Below are positions 8,713 through 17,600 of a DNA stretch of 64,000 nucleotides, in pieces. Origin of the DNA: Candidatus Poribacteria bacterium (lineage in GTDB: Bacteria > Poribacteria > WGA-4E > WGA-3G); assembly GCA_022825825.1 (NCBI GenBank), contig JAJDWA010000026.1, positions 1 to 64,000 of the forward strand, given 5' to 3'. Position 1 is the stretch's first letter; every line of letters starts with the position of its first letter. Position numbers and translations under genes: made by a program. The notes beneath the pieces were generated by a model. The model saw only the letters and a program-made list of their open reading frames with translations. It made no database searches and was not told the origin of the DNA.

Positions 8713-9589
8713 CTGTTTGCTTATCTAATTCGCTTAGATCCACTACGCTGGCACGTTGGATATCATCTTGGTATTTGAAGACACAACCTAACGTCTCAGT
8801 AACAACATCCGCGTCCAGTTGTGATTTACCGAGTGCTAAAATCGCTAACCCCCAATCCAATGTTTCAGCAATTCCAGGTTTTTTATAGTAATCCCCTTCA
8901 CGCCACAGTTGCATCATCTGACACAACTGCTGTGCAAGGTGTTCATTGATTTGTGGCAGCTTCGTCTGAACAATCGCCAACTCCTTCTCCACCGTCGGAT
9001 AATCTATCCATTGATAGAGGCACCGTCGTTTAAGCGCTTCATGCACCTCGCGTGTCCGATTTGAGGTTAGCACAACATAGGGAATCTGTTTTGCCCGGAT
9101 CGTGCCGATTTCAGGTATTGTGATTTGGAAGTCGGACAAAATTTCAAGTAGAAACGCCTCAAATTCACTATCACTCCGATCAACCTCATCAATAAGCAGG
9201 ACAGGTGGGACATCTCCGTTGCCTTGGATCGCTTCAAGTAGCGGTCGTTTCAGCAGAAATTTTTCGGAAAATAGATCTGTGCCGATCTCCTTTTTGTCAC
9301 GTCCTTGTGCCTCATCTATACGGAGTTGCAAAATCTGTCGAGTATAATTCCATTCATATAGCGCGCTGTTTGCGTCCAGCCCTTCATAACACTGCAACCG
9401 AATCAGGTTTGCCCCTGTGGCATCTGCAAGCACTTTTGCTACCTCGGTTTTGCCAACACCCGGTTCACCCTCTAAAAAAATCGGTTTTTTGAGATGATGG
9501 GCGAGATATAGCGTTGTTGCTAAACCCTTATCTGCAATGTATGCCTGTTTTTCACATAAAACCTGGACGTTTTCAATTGATTCAAACAT
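8699..9589 (-). CDS. MoxR/CoxD-like AAA+ ATPase
   Basis: Walker A is 'GEPGVGKTEVAK', Walker B is 'VLLIDEVDRSD', and the sensor region reads 'VVLTSNRTREVHEALKRRC'. The stretch 'RLQCYEGLDANSALYEWNY' is characteristic of the CoxD branch of MoxR ATPases, which work with a VWA protein to mature metalloenzymes such as Mo-CO dehydrogenase. It is followed by a MocA-like gene upstream in the same operon, which fits that role. No VWA (CoxE) or hydroxylase gene is in the window, so the client is unknown. Confidence 0.88.
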   Translation of the reverse strand: MFESIENVQVLCEKQAYIADKGLATTLYLAHHLKKPIFLEGEPGVGKTEVAKVLADATGANLIRLQCYEGLDANSALYEWNYTRQILQLRIDEAQGRDKKEIGTDLFSEKFLLKRPLLEAIQGNGDVPPVLLIDEVDRSDSEFEAFLLEILSDFQITIPEIGTIRAKQIPYVVLTSNRTREVHEALKRRCLYQWIDYPTVEKELAIVQTKLPQINEHLAQQLCQMMQLWREGDYYKKPGIAETLDWGLAILALGKSQLDADVVTETLGCVFKYQDDIQRASVVDLSELDKQTDESK

Positions 9590-9644
9590 AGTTTAGAGTT
9601 GTATAGTTATTTATAATTCACTATAAATCCAAATATCCTTTGGG

Positions 9645-10256
9645 TTATCTGTTTTCGCGTAAGGCACGTTCATAATCTTCACGATAATCAATATCTCGCA
9701 GCACATCATCAGTGTCCACGGGGACGTAGTGGATATCTTCCTTGTGCGATTTAAAAAGAGATCGGACTCCACCACTCTCTTCACCTAATGCTAAAATTTC
9801 ATTAGCATACTGATGATGAAAAATGACAGGATGCCCGCGCTTATAATTGTAACTCGGCAAAGCAATGCCTTTATCAGTTTGTGCGTAGGCATCAATCACC
9901 TTGTCAATTAATTCAGAGGCAATAAAGGGTTGGTCAACCAACATAAGTGAGAATGCATCTCTTGTATTCGCGAAGTTAAGCGAACGGATACCCGCTTGTG
10001 CAGAGGTTAACATGCCTTCACGATAATCGGGGTTAAAAACGATTTTAACCGGACGTTCCATCAATAGATCTTGAATTTGTTCAGCGCAGTGTCCAACGAC
10101 AACGATAACCTCACTAAACTTAGCCTCAAGCATATTGTCAAGCACAGTCTCAACAATTGTGCTTTTGCCAAAAGGAAGCAACTGTTTCGGTTGTTCCATC
10201 CTTGTAGATAGCCCCGCGGCAAGCAGTATTCCTGAAATAAAAGGTATTTCCGCCAT
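9645..10256 (-). CDS. MobA/MocA-like nucleotidyltransferase
   Basis: The N-terminus 'GILLAAGLSTRMEQPKQLLPF' is the nucleotide-binding signature of MobA-like NTP transferases. 'LMLVDQPF' supplies the metal-binding Asp, and 'YKRGHPVIF' is typical of MocA (CTP:molybdopterin cytidylyltransferase) and PucB-type proteins. It probably attaches CMP to the molybdenum cofactor of xanthine-oxidase-family enzymes. The start codon lies 3 nt after the stop of the upstream YdjY-acylphosphatase gene, so the two are likely translated together. Confidence 0.87.
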   Translation of the reverse strand: MAEIPFISGILLAAGLSTRMEQPKQLLPFGKSTIVETVLDNMLEAKFSEVIVVVGHCAEQIQDLLMERPVKIVFNPDYREGMLTSAQAGIRSLNFANTRDAFSLMLVDQPFIASELIDKVIDAYAQTDKGIALPSYNYKRGHPVIFHHQYANEILALGEESGGVRSLFKSHKEDIHYVPVDTDDVLRDIDYREDYERALRENR

Positions 10257-10259
10257 AAC

Positions 10260-11219
10260 TCAATATTTAATGTCAAAAGACTTATAATCGCCTGTGAAGG
10301 CGCGCTCCTCAATCTTTACGTCGTCTACTCGTGAAGCGGGTGGGCCTAGCCGTAGTTTTTCCACCAATGCATCTAACTGCATTTTATCGCCTTCCGCGAC
10401 GACCTCTACCTTGCCATTCCTTAAATTCTTAGCATAACCATTAATTCCGAGTTGCTGGGCGTTCCTTCGCGTGAAATTACGGAAGTTGACCCCTTGCACC
10501 TTGCCACTTATTAACACATATAGTTGCATTTTCCGGTTTACCTCAATAATCAGTTTGACAGGAGTTCCAAGTTCTGGCAATAAGTCGTCATTCTTTTTAT
10601 ACAGATTCTCCTCTTCCGATTCAGGTAACGGGTTAATAAACAGTGTAGTCGGGTCTACATGATTAAGGGCGGCCATATCGTTGGTGGAATATGCCAACGG
10701 AATCATTGCGTCTTCATCTTCGCCATCAAGATCGTACACCATTCGTGAACCTGTGTACATCCAAGCGACACGTTTCATCGGTTTCTTGGTTTTTACATTA
10801 TACAATAGGTCTTCACCGCGTACTTTTTTTGTTTCTTTGTCAACCGTCCATTCAACATTGATGATAACAGATGGGCCTTTAGCAGGAATCTTTTCCTCCG
10901 TTTCCATGTCTTGGTCAACAGGATTTCCGGGTTTCACCCCAAGTTTGTCCATCGCTTCGTATATTTCTTTCGCTGTCGCATCAACAACTATGATACTTTC
11001 ATACTCTTTACCGTTAGGACCGCAAAAAAGATATTCAACAGCACCTTTTAGGTGTGAGTCGTATTCACCGAGTGCTTTGGATATTTGCCCTTTTAAAACA
11101 ATTTTTTTCTCTTTCTCCATAATCTGAAGATGACCGTCTGTCCAAGCGACGTTAGATGTAATCAAAACGCACAAACCTAAGCAAACAATTACCGCAGTTG
11201 TATAACACAAAAATTTCAT
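10260..11219 (-). CDS. YdjY-like domain fused to C-terminal acylphosphatase
   Basis: A signal peptide (residues ~1-26) is followed by a YdjY-like region with 'AVEYLFCGPNGKEYESIIVV' and 'MDKLGVKPGNP'. The last ~90 residues are an acylphosphatase with 'GKVQGVNFRNFTRRNAQQLGINGYAKNLRNGKVEV', retaining the substrate-binding Arg and the catalytic Asn. Acylphosphatases hydrolyse carboxyl-phosphate bonds and are usually free cytoplasmic 90-residue proteins, so a secreted fusion is unusual. I chose the ATG at 11219 because AAGGAG stands upstream. The 3' end abuts the MocA-like gene. Confidence 0.82.
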   Translation of the reverse strand: MKFLCYTTAVIVCLGLCVLITSNVAWTDGHLQIMEKEKKIVLKGQISKALGEYDSHLKGAVEYLFCGPNGKEYESIIVVDATAKEIYEAMDKLGVKPGNPVDQDMETEEKIPAKGPSVIINVEWTVDKETKKVRGEDLLYNVKTKKPMKRVAWMYTGSRMVYDLDGEDEDAMIPLAYSTNDMAALNHVDPTTLFINPLPESEEENLYKKNDDLLPELGTPVKLIIEVNRKMQLYVLISGKVQGVNFRNFTRRNAQQLGINGYAKNLRNGKVEVVAEGDKMQLDALVEKLRLGPPASRVDDVKIEERAFTGDYKSFDIKY

Positions 11220-11253
11220 GAGAGAACTCCTTTGATGTATTAACACATTGTTT

Positions 11254-12087
11254 TTAGAAAGTATAACTTAACCCGTTAAAAATTTCCAGATCATGTTTTC
11301 TAATGCCAGTAGGCGGTTCGTTATCATATCGGAAATTTATACGAAGCGGAAGTGCCAACTTTGTTGTTAGGCGGAACAAAATGCTACCCTCAAACAGAAT
11401 GCGATAATCAGCTACACGCCTCACATGCACCTGATAATATCCTGTCGCGCTCGTAGAAATACGTTCATCCAGCTGCGCTGTCCAATTGATATAATTGGTA
11501 GAACGGATAATACGAGTAGTAATATCGCTTGTTGCCTTGTCCTTAATACGTTCGTGTTCCCACATAGCCCCAGTCCCTAAATAGAGGTTAAATCGTGATT
11601 TAGGTAAACGTGCAGCGAAGCGAACACCGCCTCCTACTAAATTTCTGTCGTTTAGCAGAATTGATTCATTGAATTGTTTTTGGACGAAAGATTCAATCAA
11701 GATGTGATTTGTTAGGTTTCTAATAATGCGTCCGTGTGCCATGCCTTTGTTGGTAAAAAATGCACTGTTTTTTCTACCTTGCTGAAGACTTCCGAAAATA
11801 AAACCGTGATATGTTTTGGACAAGTAATCGGAACGGAATCGTGTTCTCAAGGTAAGTAGTTCAGTATTCCCGCTGCGATACGCTAAATCAAGGTTGATGT
11901 TGTTATACCATCCCGGTTTTAACTGCATCTTCTTCATCGTTTCGCCTGTAAAAATGTTAACTTGCGCTGCGACAGGGAGGCAAATGAAAAGAAAGAAAAC
12001 AAGAAACATCAAGGCGGTGTGAAAAATAAAACAGGAAATTGGACAAATACGTTTTTTAGATGTAAAATAGAGAAAACTTTTTAGCAT
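11254..12087 (-). CDS. DUF481-family outer-membrane protein
   Basis: After a hydrophobic N-terminal segment ending 'LPVAAQ', the chain alternates amphipathic beta-strands, with 'LDLAYRSGNTELLTLRTRFRSDY', 'NRNLVGGGVRFAARL' and a terminal aromatic residue ('GLSYTF') as in outer-membrane barrels. It matches the DUF481/YdiY pattern. Its function is unknown. It may share a promoter with the next gene, whose start is 34 bp beyond its stop. The start is uncertain: an internal ATG at 12009 also precedes the signal region. Confidence 0.75.
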   Translation of the reverse strand: MLKSFLYFTSKKRICPISCFIFHTALMFLVFFLFICLPVAAQVNIFTGETMKKMQLKPGWYNNINLDLAYRSGNTELLTLRTRFRSDYLSKTYHGFIFGSLQQGRKNSAFFTNKGMAHGRIIRNLTNHILIESFVQKQFNESILLNDRNLVGGGVRFAARLPKSRFNLYLGTGAMWEHERIKDKATSDITTRIIRSTNYINWTAQLDERISTSATGYYQVHVRRVADYRILFEGSILFRLTTKLALPLRINFRYDNEPPTGIRKHDLEIFNGLSYTF

Positions 12088-12109
12088 ATCAAAAGATGGA
12101 ATTTAAACA

Positions 12110-13075
12110 ATGGATCGAATCCTGATAGATACAGACCCTGGTGTAGATGACGCTTTAGCAATCCTCCTTGCGATGAAATCTCCTGAATTACGAGTGGAGG
12201 CAATAACTACCGTCAGTGGAAACGTGCACGTTGAACAAGCAACACAAAACCTATTGACGATTTTAGGTTTACTCGAATTATCTGCATATCCTATTATCGC
12301 GAAAGGAGAAGCGCACCCACTTGTAAAACCACTTGTGAAGGCAGAACACGTACACGGTGAAGATGGATTAGGCAATATTAGTAAGCTGCGCAATTTTGAT
12401 GGAAGTCTACGGTATCCATTAGCACACTGTGAAATTTCAACACTCTCCGGTTTTGACTTAATCCTTGAGATGGTAGATCGTTATCCTGATGAGTTGGTTG
12501 TTGTTGCTTTGGGGCCCTTAACAAACATTTCGAAGGCAATCCGAAAAGATGCGAAACGGATGCAGAGACTTCAAAGCATCGTCTTGATGGGTGGTGTGTT
12601 TAGAGAATACGGTAACGTTACAACTACTGCAGAGTTTAATGTCTTTGTTGATCCGCATGCTGCACATGATGTATTCAATTCCGGTATCCCTGTTCACATT
12701 GCCCCGTTAGATGTAACACATCAAGTGGTTTTAACAGGTGAACGGCTGAATGCAGAAATCGAAGGGCGAAGTGATAAAATATCCTGCTTTCTTAAGGAAT
12801 CCACCCAGGCCTGCATGGAATTTTACCGTGAGCACATAGGTTTTTACGGATTGCATATCCACGATGCATTACCTATCGGCATGTTGACACATCCAGACTT
12901 TTTTGAGAGTGTTGATGCTTATGTACAAGTTGAAACCGAAGGCAATTTGACAAGTGGCATGACTGTTGCTGACCTGCGGCGCGAACGGCAAAGGCCAATT
13001 CCGAACGCAAGTGTTTGTGTCAAAGTAGATTCAGACGCGTTTTTAAACCATTTTTTCCAGCGGGTACTCTCATAG
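12110..13075 (+). CDS. Inosine-uridine-preferring nucleoside hydrolase
   Basis: 'ILIDTDPGVDDALAILLA' holds the Asp cluster that binds Ca2+ and activates water in nucleoside hydrolases. The core continues with 'VALGPLTNIS', 'IVLMGG' and 'AEFNVFVDPHAA', and the C-terminal active-site His lies in 'HIHDALPIG'. It hydrolyses the N-glycosidic bond of ribonucleosides in salvage; the base preference is not readable here. It is divergent from the DUF481 gene. Confidence 0.93.
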   Translation: MDRILIDTDPGVDDALAILLAMKSPELRVEAITTVSGNVHVEQATQNLLTILGLLELSAYPIIAKGEAHPLVKPLVKAEHVHGEDGLGNISKLRNFDGSLRYPLAHCEISTLSGFDLILEMVDRYPDELVVVALGPLTNISKAIRKDAKRMQRLQSIVLMGGVFREYGNVTTTAEFNVFVDPHAAHDVFNSGIPVHIAPLDVTHQVVLTGERLNAEIEGRSDKISCFLKESTQACMEFYREHIGFYGLHIHDALPIGMLTHPDFFESVDAYVQVETEGNLTSGMTVADLRRERQRPIPNASVCVKVDSDAFLNHFFQRVLS

Positions 13076-13152
13076 TCAATCTAAATTCTCCAAATGTCTC
13101 CTATAGATTTGTAGTTTTGTAGTAGCGTAATTCGTTGCACCTCTTTTGGAAT

Positions 13153-13332
13153 TTGTTGAGTTTTATTCCCGTTATCCCTTTATGTGTCAAATTAGCGGTC
13201 CATACCCTGGTAGGCGCGTTTCCAAAACGCGCCTACCAGGGGGTACTAAATCGAGATCAGAAGATTTCCCTCCAACAAGAGAGTCTCCCCTTAAGTTGAC
13301 ATAAGGGTAGCAAAGCAAAACTCAACGACGAA
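13153..13332. mobile_element. MITE-like element with nested palindromes
   Basis: 'TTGTTGAGTTTTATTCCC' on the left pairs imperfectly with 'AGCAAAGCAAAACTCAACGA' on the right, and further inside 'CCCTTTATGTGTCAA' pairs with 'TTGACATAAGGG'. No coding capacity is present. The structure fits a non-autonomous element about 180 bp long; no target-site duplication was recognised. Confidence 0.45.
13205..13241. repeat. Perfect 17-bp palindrome of the dispersed repeat family
   Basis: CCCTGGTAGGCGCGTTT, CCA, then the exact reverse complement AAACGCGCCTACCAGGG. The half-site GCGCCTACCAGGG recurs at 22395-22407. Confidence 0.85.
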
Positions 13333-13459
13333 CTCACAATTAAAACGTTATAATGTCTATTTTTGGTGCTCTTCTCTGTTCCGTCCTGCCCAACCTACAG
13401 CTTCGCTCTTCCCGACCTACGAAAAAACCCAGGAACTGGAGAGGCGGAAGGTCCGCAAC

Positions 13460-15334
13460 CTAATCCACATTATCAACCGTGAGATCCCACAACAACACAA
13501 TGCCGCCTCTGCTGCTACTTGCGATTGTTTTTCCATCCGGGCTAAACGACACGCAAAAGACCCAATTCGTATGTCCCGATAGTGTGTGAAGGTGTTCACC
13601 TGTGTGTGCGTGCCACAGACGAATAGTGTTGTCTCTGCTGCCACTTGCGATCGTGGTGCCATCCGGGCTAAACGATACGCTACCGATCCCCTCCGTATGT
13701 CCCGATAGTGTGAGGAGATGTGTGCCAGTGTGTGTATGCCACAGACGGACGTCATAGTCATAACTGCTACTTGCGATTATGTGTCCATCCGGGCTGAACG
13801 CGACGCTATTGATCCGGACCCTATCCGTATGTCCCGATAGTGTGCGAATATGTGAGCCGGTGTCCACGTCCCATAGGCGGATGGTTCCGTCCCCACTACC
13901 ACTTACGATAGTTTTTCCATCCGGGCTAAACGACACGCTTTCGACATAATCCGTATGTCCCGATAGCGTCTCGATATGTTCGCCTGTGTCCACCTCCCAC
14001 AGATAGAGGGTATTGTCTACACTGCCACTTACGATTGTTTTTCCATCCGGACTAAATGAGACACAGGTAACCGAATCCGTATGTCCCGATAGTGTGTGAA
14101 TATGTTCACCTATATCCACGTTCCATAGACGAATGGTGTCGTCAAGACTCGCACTTGCGATAGTTTTTCCATCCGGGCTAAACGATACGTTATAGACCCA
14201 ATCCGTATGTCCCGATAGTGTGCGGAGGTGTGCACCGGTGTTGGCGTCCCACAGACGGAGGCTATCCCAACCGCCAGTTGCGATTGTTTTTCCATCCGGA
14301 CTAAACGATACGCTATTGATCCCACGTATATGCTCCGATAGCGTGCGGAGATGTGCACCGGTGTTGGCGTCCCACAGACGGATAGTGCTGTCATCACTGC
14401 TACTTGTGATAGTTTTTCCATCCGGGCTAAACGACACGCTTTCGACCCAATCCGTATGCCCCGATAGCGTGCGGAGATGTTCACCTGTGTCCATATTCCA
14501 CAGACGAATAGTGCTGTCAAGACTACCAGTTGCGATAGTTTTTCCATCCGGGCTAAATGACACACTTCTGACCCCTTCTTTATGTCCCGATAGTGTGCGA
14601 ATATGCTCGCCGGTGTCCACATCCCACAGTCGGATGGTATTGTCATCACTTGCACTTGCGATGATATTTCCATCCAGGCTAAACGACACGCTACTAACCC
14701 CATCCGTATGCCCCGATAGTGTGCGAATATGCTCGCCGGTGTTGGCGTCCCATAGACGGAGGATATTGTTGTCCCAACCACCACTTGCGATGATATTTCC
14801 ATCCGGGCTAAACGCAGCGCTATAGACCCAATCCTTATGCCCTGATAGTGTGCGAATATGCTCGCCGGTGTTGGCGTCCCACAGGCGGATGGTTCTATCA
14901 TCACTTGCGCTTACGATTGTGGTCCCATCCGGGCTAAACGCAGCGCTATAGACCCAATCCTTATGCCCTGATAATGTGCGAATATGTTCGCCGGTGTGTG
15001 CACTCCACAGACGAATAGTGTTATCCCCACTTGCGCTTACGATAGTTTTTCCATCCGGGCTAAACGACACGCCGAGCACCTCACCTGTATGCCCCGTGTA
15101 TAGGTCAAGTTCTTCACCTGTCTGTGTCCTGTATATCCAAATACCAATTGCACTGGCAACCGCAAGCTTCGTGCCATCGGGAGAATAGGCTATTTTGTTT
15201 ATTCCACCTTTACCGAGTCGCATTTTTACACCTTCAGGTAAACCCCATTGAATATAATCTTGGGCAAAGGTGCTTGGTGTGATTGTAAGTGCTATGAACA
15301 GTTTCATCAGAATTGAACACAACATATTTTTCAT
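13460..15334 (-). CDS. Secreted WD40 protein, 14 repeats (two predicted seven-bladed propellers)
   Basis: After a signal peptide ending 'PSTFAQ' I count one divergent opening repeat ('INKIAYSPDGTKLAVASA') plus thirteen close ~42-residue repeats of the form 'LSGHTDxVxSVSFSPDGKTIASxSxDxTIRLWDxxTGEHIRT'. Fourteen units would build two seven-bladed beta-propellers, a scaffold for protein interaction. No catalytic domain is attached. The repeats are also similar as DNA, with a 126-bp period, which creates long shadow ORFs on both strands. The start at 15334 removes a non-signal extension of 31 residues in the ORF track. It follows the lipoprotein and M32 peptidase genes in one direction. Confidence 0.92.
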   Translation of the reverse strand: MKNMLCSILMKLFIALTITPSTFAQDYIQWGLPEGVKMRLGKGGINKIAYSPDGTKLAVASAIGIWIYRTQTGEELDLYTGHTGEVLGVSFSPDGKTIVSASGDNTIRLWSAHTGEHIRTLSGHKDWVYSAAFSPDGTTIVSASDDRTIRLWDANTGEHIRTLSGHKDWVYSAAFSPDGNIIASGGWDNNILRLWDANTGEHIRTLSGHTDGVSSVSFSLDGNIIASASDDNTIRLWDVDTGEHIRTLSGHKEGVRSVSFSPDGKTIATGSLDSTIRLWNMDTGEHLRTLSGHTDWVESVSFSPDGKTITSSSDDSTIRLWDANTGAHLRTLSEHIRGINSVSFSPDGKTIATGGWDSLRLWDANTGAHLRTLSGHTDWVYNVSFSPDGKTIASASLDDTIRLWNVDIGEHIHTLSGHTDSVTCVSFSPDGKTIVSGSVDNTLYLWEVDTGEHIETLSGHTDYVESVSFSPDGKTIVSGSGDGTIRLWDVDTGSHIRTLSGHTDRVRINSVAFSPDGHIIASSSYDYDVRLWHTHTGTHLLTLSGHTEGIGSVSFSPDGTTIASGSRDNTIRLWHAHTGEHLHTLSGHTNWVFCVSFSPDGKTIASSSRGGIVLLWDLTVDNVD

Positions 15335-15416
15335 GATTTTCTTATATCTTCTGTTGGGCAGAAAATGGAGTTGACAGTTATAAGTTTCGCTGCACTCTAC
15401 CCAACTTACGAATTTA

Positions 15417-15929
15417 CTATTGCACACCGATCAGATGCCTTGGAATACGGCGTAGATCAGCATGCGGGTCACGCCGTAACGAACGTGGTATCTCTAATTC
15501 GGGCATTTTTAGTGTATTAAAAGCAACTCGTTGTTCATCGGTAAGTTCTGCGTAAATTTCTCGGAGGAGTTTTTCGATTTCTTTTTGGAATGTGCTTCTT
15601 TGTGAAAGAAATTTCCTGACTTTAGTGCGAATCTGGTTAAGATTACGTCGCCTTTGTGCTGTGCTTAGACCTCCATCGTAGCGATAAAATTGTCTATCGC
15701 TCTCAATGGCGCGATATTCCCGCAAATCTCCCTCTAACTGCTGTTTCTCAAAATTGTAATCATCAACAATATCGCGAATAAGTTTCAGTTTAGGTTGAAT
15801 TATCTTCTTCTGTTCATCGGTAAGTTGAAGCTCAGAACTGCTTTTCGGAATATCTATTAGTTTGGTCGCACCACATCCTGCAAGAAAGCAGCACAGGAAC
15901 GAAGAAAACAAAATCTTACGAAATACCAT
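15417..15929 (-). CDS. Lipoprotein with two LTDEQ motifs (Spy/CpxP-like, tentative)
   Basis: The lipobox is 'LAGC' and the mature chain is helical and highly charged. 'LTDEQKKII' lies soon after the anchor and 'LTDEQRVAF' near the end; paired LTxxQ motifs mark Spy/CpxP-type periplasmic chaperones and sensors, but overall similarity cannot be judged by eye. Its start is 15 bp after the M32 carboxypeptidase stop, so the genes are probably co-transcribed. Confidence 0.65.
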   Translation of the reverse strand: MVFRKILFSSFLCCFLAGCGATKLIDIPKSSSELQLTDEQKKIIQPKLKLIRDIVDDYNFEKQQLEGDLREYRAIESDRQFYRYDGGLSTAQRRRNLNQIRTKVRKFLSQRSTFQKEIEKLLREIYAELTDEQRVAFNTLKMPELEIPRSLRRDPHADLRRIPRHLIGVQ

Positions 15930-15944
15930 AGCAGTTGCTCGTTT

Positions 15945-17453
15945 TTAGTTTAGTGTGTACAATTCACCATATTTTGTCCGAAGATAGTTGATATAAGGCT
16001 CAATCGTCATCGGTTCACCCGTTGCACGTTCAATAATTTCAGGTGCGGTGTACTTCGATCCATGTTGGTAAATATTGTTTTTCAACCAATTGTGCAGTGT
16101 GCCGAATTCACCCTTTTCAATTTCAGTAGATATTTCAGGGTGTGCTTCAAGCGCAGCCGAGAAGAATTGTGCGCCTAATATATTACCCAATGTATATCCT
16201 TGGAACGAACCACCGATGAGTCCAAAATACCAATGAACGTCTTGCATAACACCGTTTTTGTCATCTGGCGGTACAATACCAAAATCATCTTCAAATCGTT
16301 CGCGCCAAGCGTTAGGTAGGTCTTTGATCTCCATTTCGCCTTCCAATAGTGATAACTCAAAATCAAAACGCAACATCACGTGTAGATTATAGGTGACCTC
16401 GTCTGCTTCAGTGCGGATGAGCGAACGTTCAACCTTATTAATTGCACGGTGAAATGTATCAAGAGGCACAGAATTGAGTTGGTCAGGAAAGATATTTTGT
16501 AGCTGCGGATAAAAGCATCTCCAAAATCCTTTGCTTCTCCCAACAATGTTTTCCCAGAGACGCGATTGGCTTTCATGCACACCTGCTGAAGTGCCGCGCG
16601 CAAGCGGTGTGCCTTCAAAGTCCGGACAAATCCCTTGTTCATAGAGTGCATGGCCGGTTTCGTGCATTGTGCAAAAAAGTGCCTCACCCAAACTATCCTC
16701 TTTCGAACGGGTTGTGATTCTAACATCTCCCAATGAAAACTTTGTCATAAACGGATGATGTGTTTTATCTTGTCGTCCGCGATTGAGGTCATAACCAAAC
16801 TTTTTGGCAACTTCCATACCGAATTCCAACTGTTTCGCTTCTGGATAATGTTTATGTAGGCATGAATCATCTGCAGGAGTTTGCGAAGTGATAGCAGAAG
16901 CAATAGGTACAAGTTCTTTGCGCAGCTCACCAAAGACACGGCTGACATCTGCTGCCTTCATACCGTAATCCCTCGGTTCAATCAACGGATCAGCGATGTG
17001 ATCATATCCAGGAAAGAAATTGGCGGATTGACGGCTATACGCAAGCGTTTTTTCAAGGTAAGGACGCACTCTCTCAAAATCATTTGCAGGACGTGCTTCT
17101 GTCCAAACCTGATACGATTCTGATGTGTGGGTTGCGACCTCTGCCATGAATTTTGCGGGAATTTTTATGGCACGTTCATATTTTCTGCGGGTGACGCGAA
17201 GCAAACTTGCTTCGTCAGAGTCGTAACCGAGGCTCTCTCCATAAGGTGTTAGGGTATCAAGTAGTTTTCCGATTGCAGGGTCAGTGAATTTTTCGTGTGC
17301 TATACGGCTAAGTGTTGCAGTTTGTCGGGCGCGCGCGGCAGCACCACCGGGCGGCATGTAAGTAGATTGATCCCAGTGCAAAAGTCCTGATGCGGATTGG
17401 ATATCATTTACCTCAATCAAGCGTATTTTGAGTTCTTGAAATTTGGATTGCAA
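15945..17453 (-). CDS. M32 carboxypeptidase (Taq type)
   Basis: The zinc motif 'CTMHETGHALYEQG' (HEXXH) is followed by 'SRLWENIVGRS', in which the downstream Glu is the third ligand of M32 peptidases. 'GYTLGNILGAQFF' near the end is another family signature. Enzymes of this family release C-terminal residues in the cytoplasm. I chose a TTG start at 17453: AAGGAG stands 7 nt upstream and it gives about 502 residues, the usual family size. The ORF-track start at 17510 adds an unlikely leader. Confidence 0.92.
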   Translation of the reverse strand: MQSKFQELKIRLIEVNDIQSASGLLHWDQSTYMPPGGAAARARQTATLSRIAHEKFTDPAIGKLLDTLTPYGESLGYDSDEASLLRVTRRKYERAIKIPAKFMAEVATHTSESYQVWTEARPANDFERVRPYLEKTLAYSRQSANFFPGYDHIADPLIEPRDYGMKAADVSRVFGELRKELVPIASAITSQTPADDSCLHKHYPEAKQLEFGMEVAKKFGYDLNRGRQDKTHHPFMTKFSLGDVRITTRSKEDSLGEALFCTMHETGHALYEQGICPDFEGTPLARGTSAGVHESQSRLWENIVGRSKGFWRCFYPQLQNIFPDQLNSVPLDTFHRAINKVERSLIRTEADEVTYNLHVMLRFDFELSLLEGEMEIKDLPNAWRERFEDDFGIVPPDDKNGVMQDVHWYFGLIGGSFQGYTLGNILGAQFFSAALEAHPEISTEIEKGEFGTLHNWLKNNIYQHGSKYTAPEIIERATGEPMTIEPYINYLRTKYGELYTLN

Positions 17454-17600
17454 GGTAATTCTCCTTAAAATAGGGTGTAGGATGGAATGCTGTAACCTAC
17501 ATTCTATCATAATCGGATGAGGTATTCAACGAAATTTGGAATTGAAGGGTGTGCAAAGTTTTTTGCATGTGTGCTGTCTGAATCTTGGATTATCTCGGAT

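Larger units (their letters stand above)
13076..13459. other. Gene-free stretch holding nested inverted repeats
   Basis: No credible ORF lies here. It contains an imperfect ~35-bp inverted repeat pair (outer copies near 13153-13190 and 13296-13330, 'GTTGAGTTTT ... AAAACTCAAC') enclosing a perfect 17-bp palindrome. A further segment at 13380-13430 resembles the sequence near 15395-15415 and may be another short dispersed repeat. Confidence 0.6.

Noticed and set aside
14110-14904. 264-residue minus-strand ORF, and 14220..14825 on the plus strand
   Set aside because: Both are shadow frames of the 126-bp WD40 repeats and show the same period without protein-like composition.
13500-15100. Regular ~126-bp direct repeats that might suggest a CRISPR-like or satellite array
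   Set aside because: The period is that of 42-residue WD40 units in an open reading frame; there are no unique spacers.
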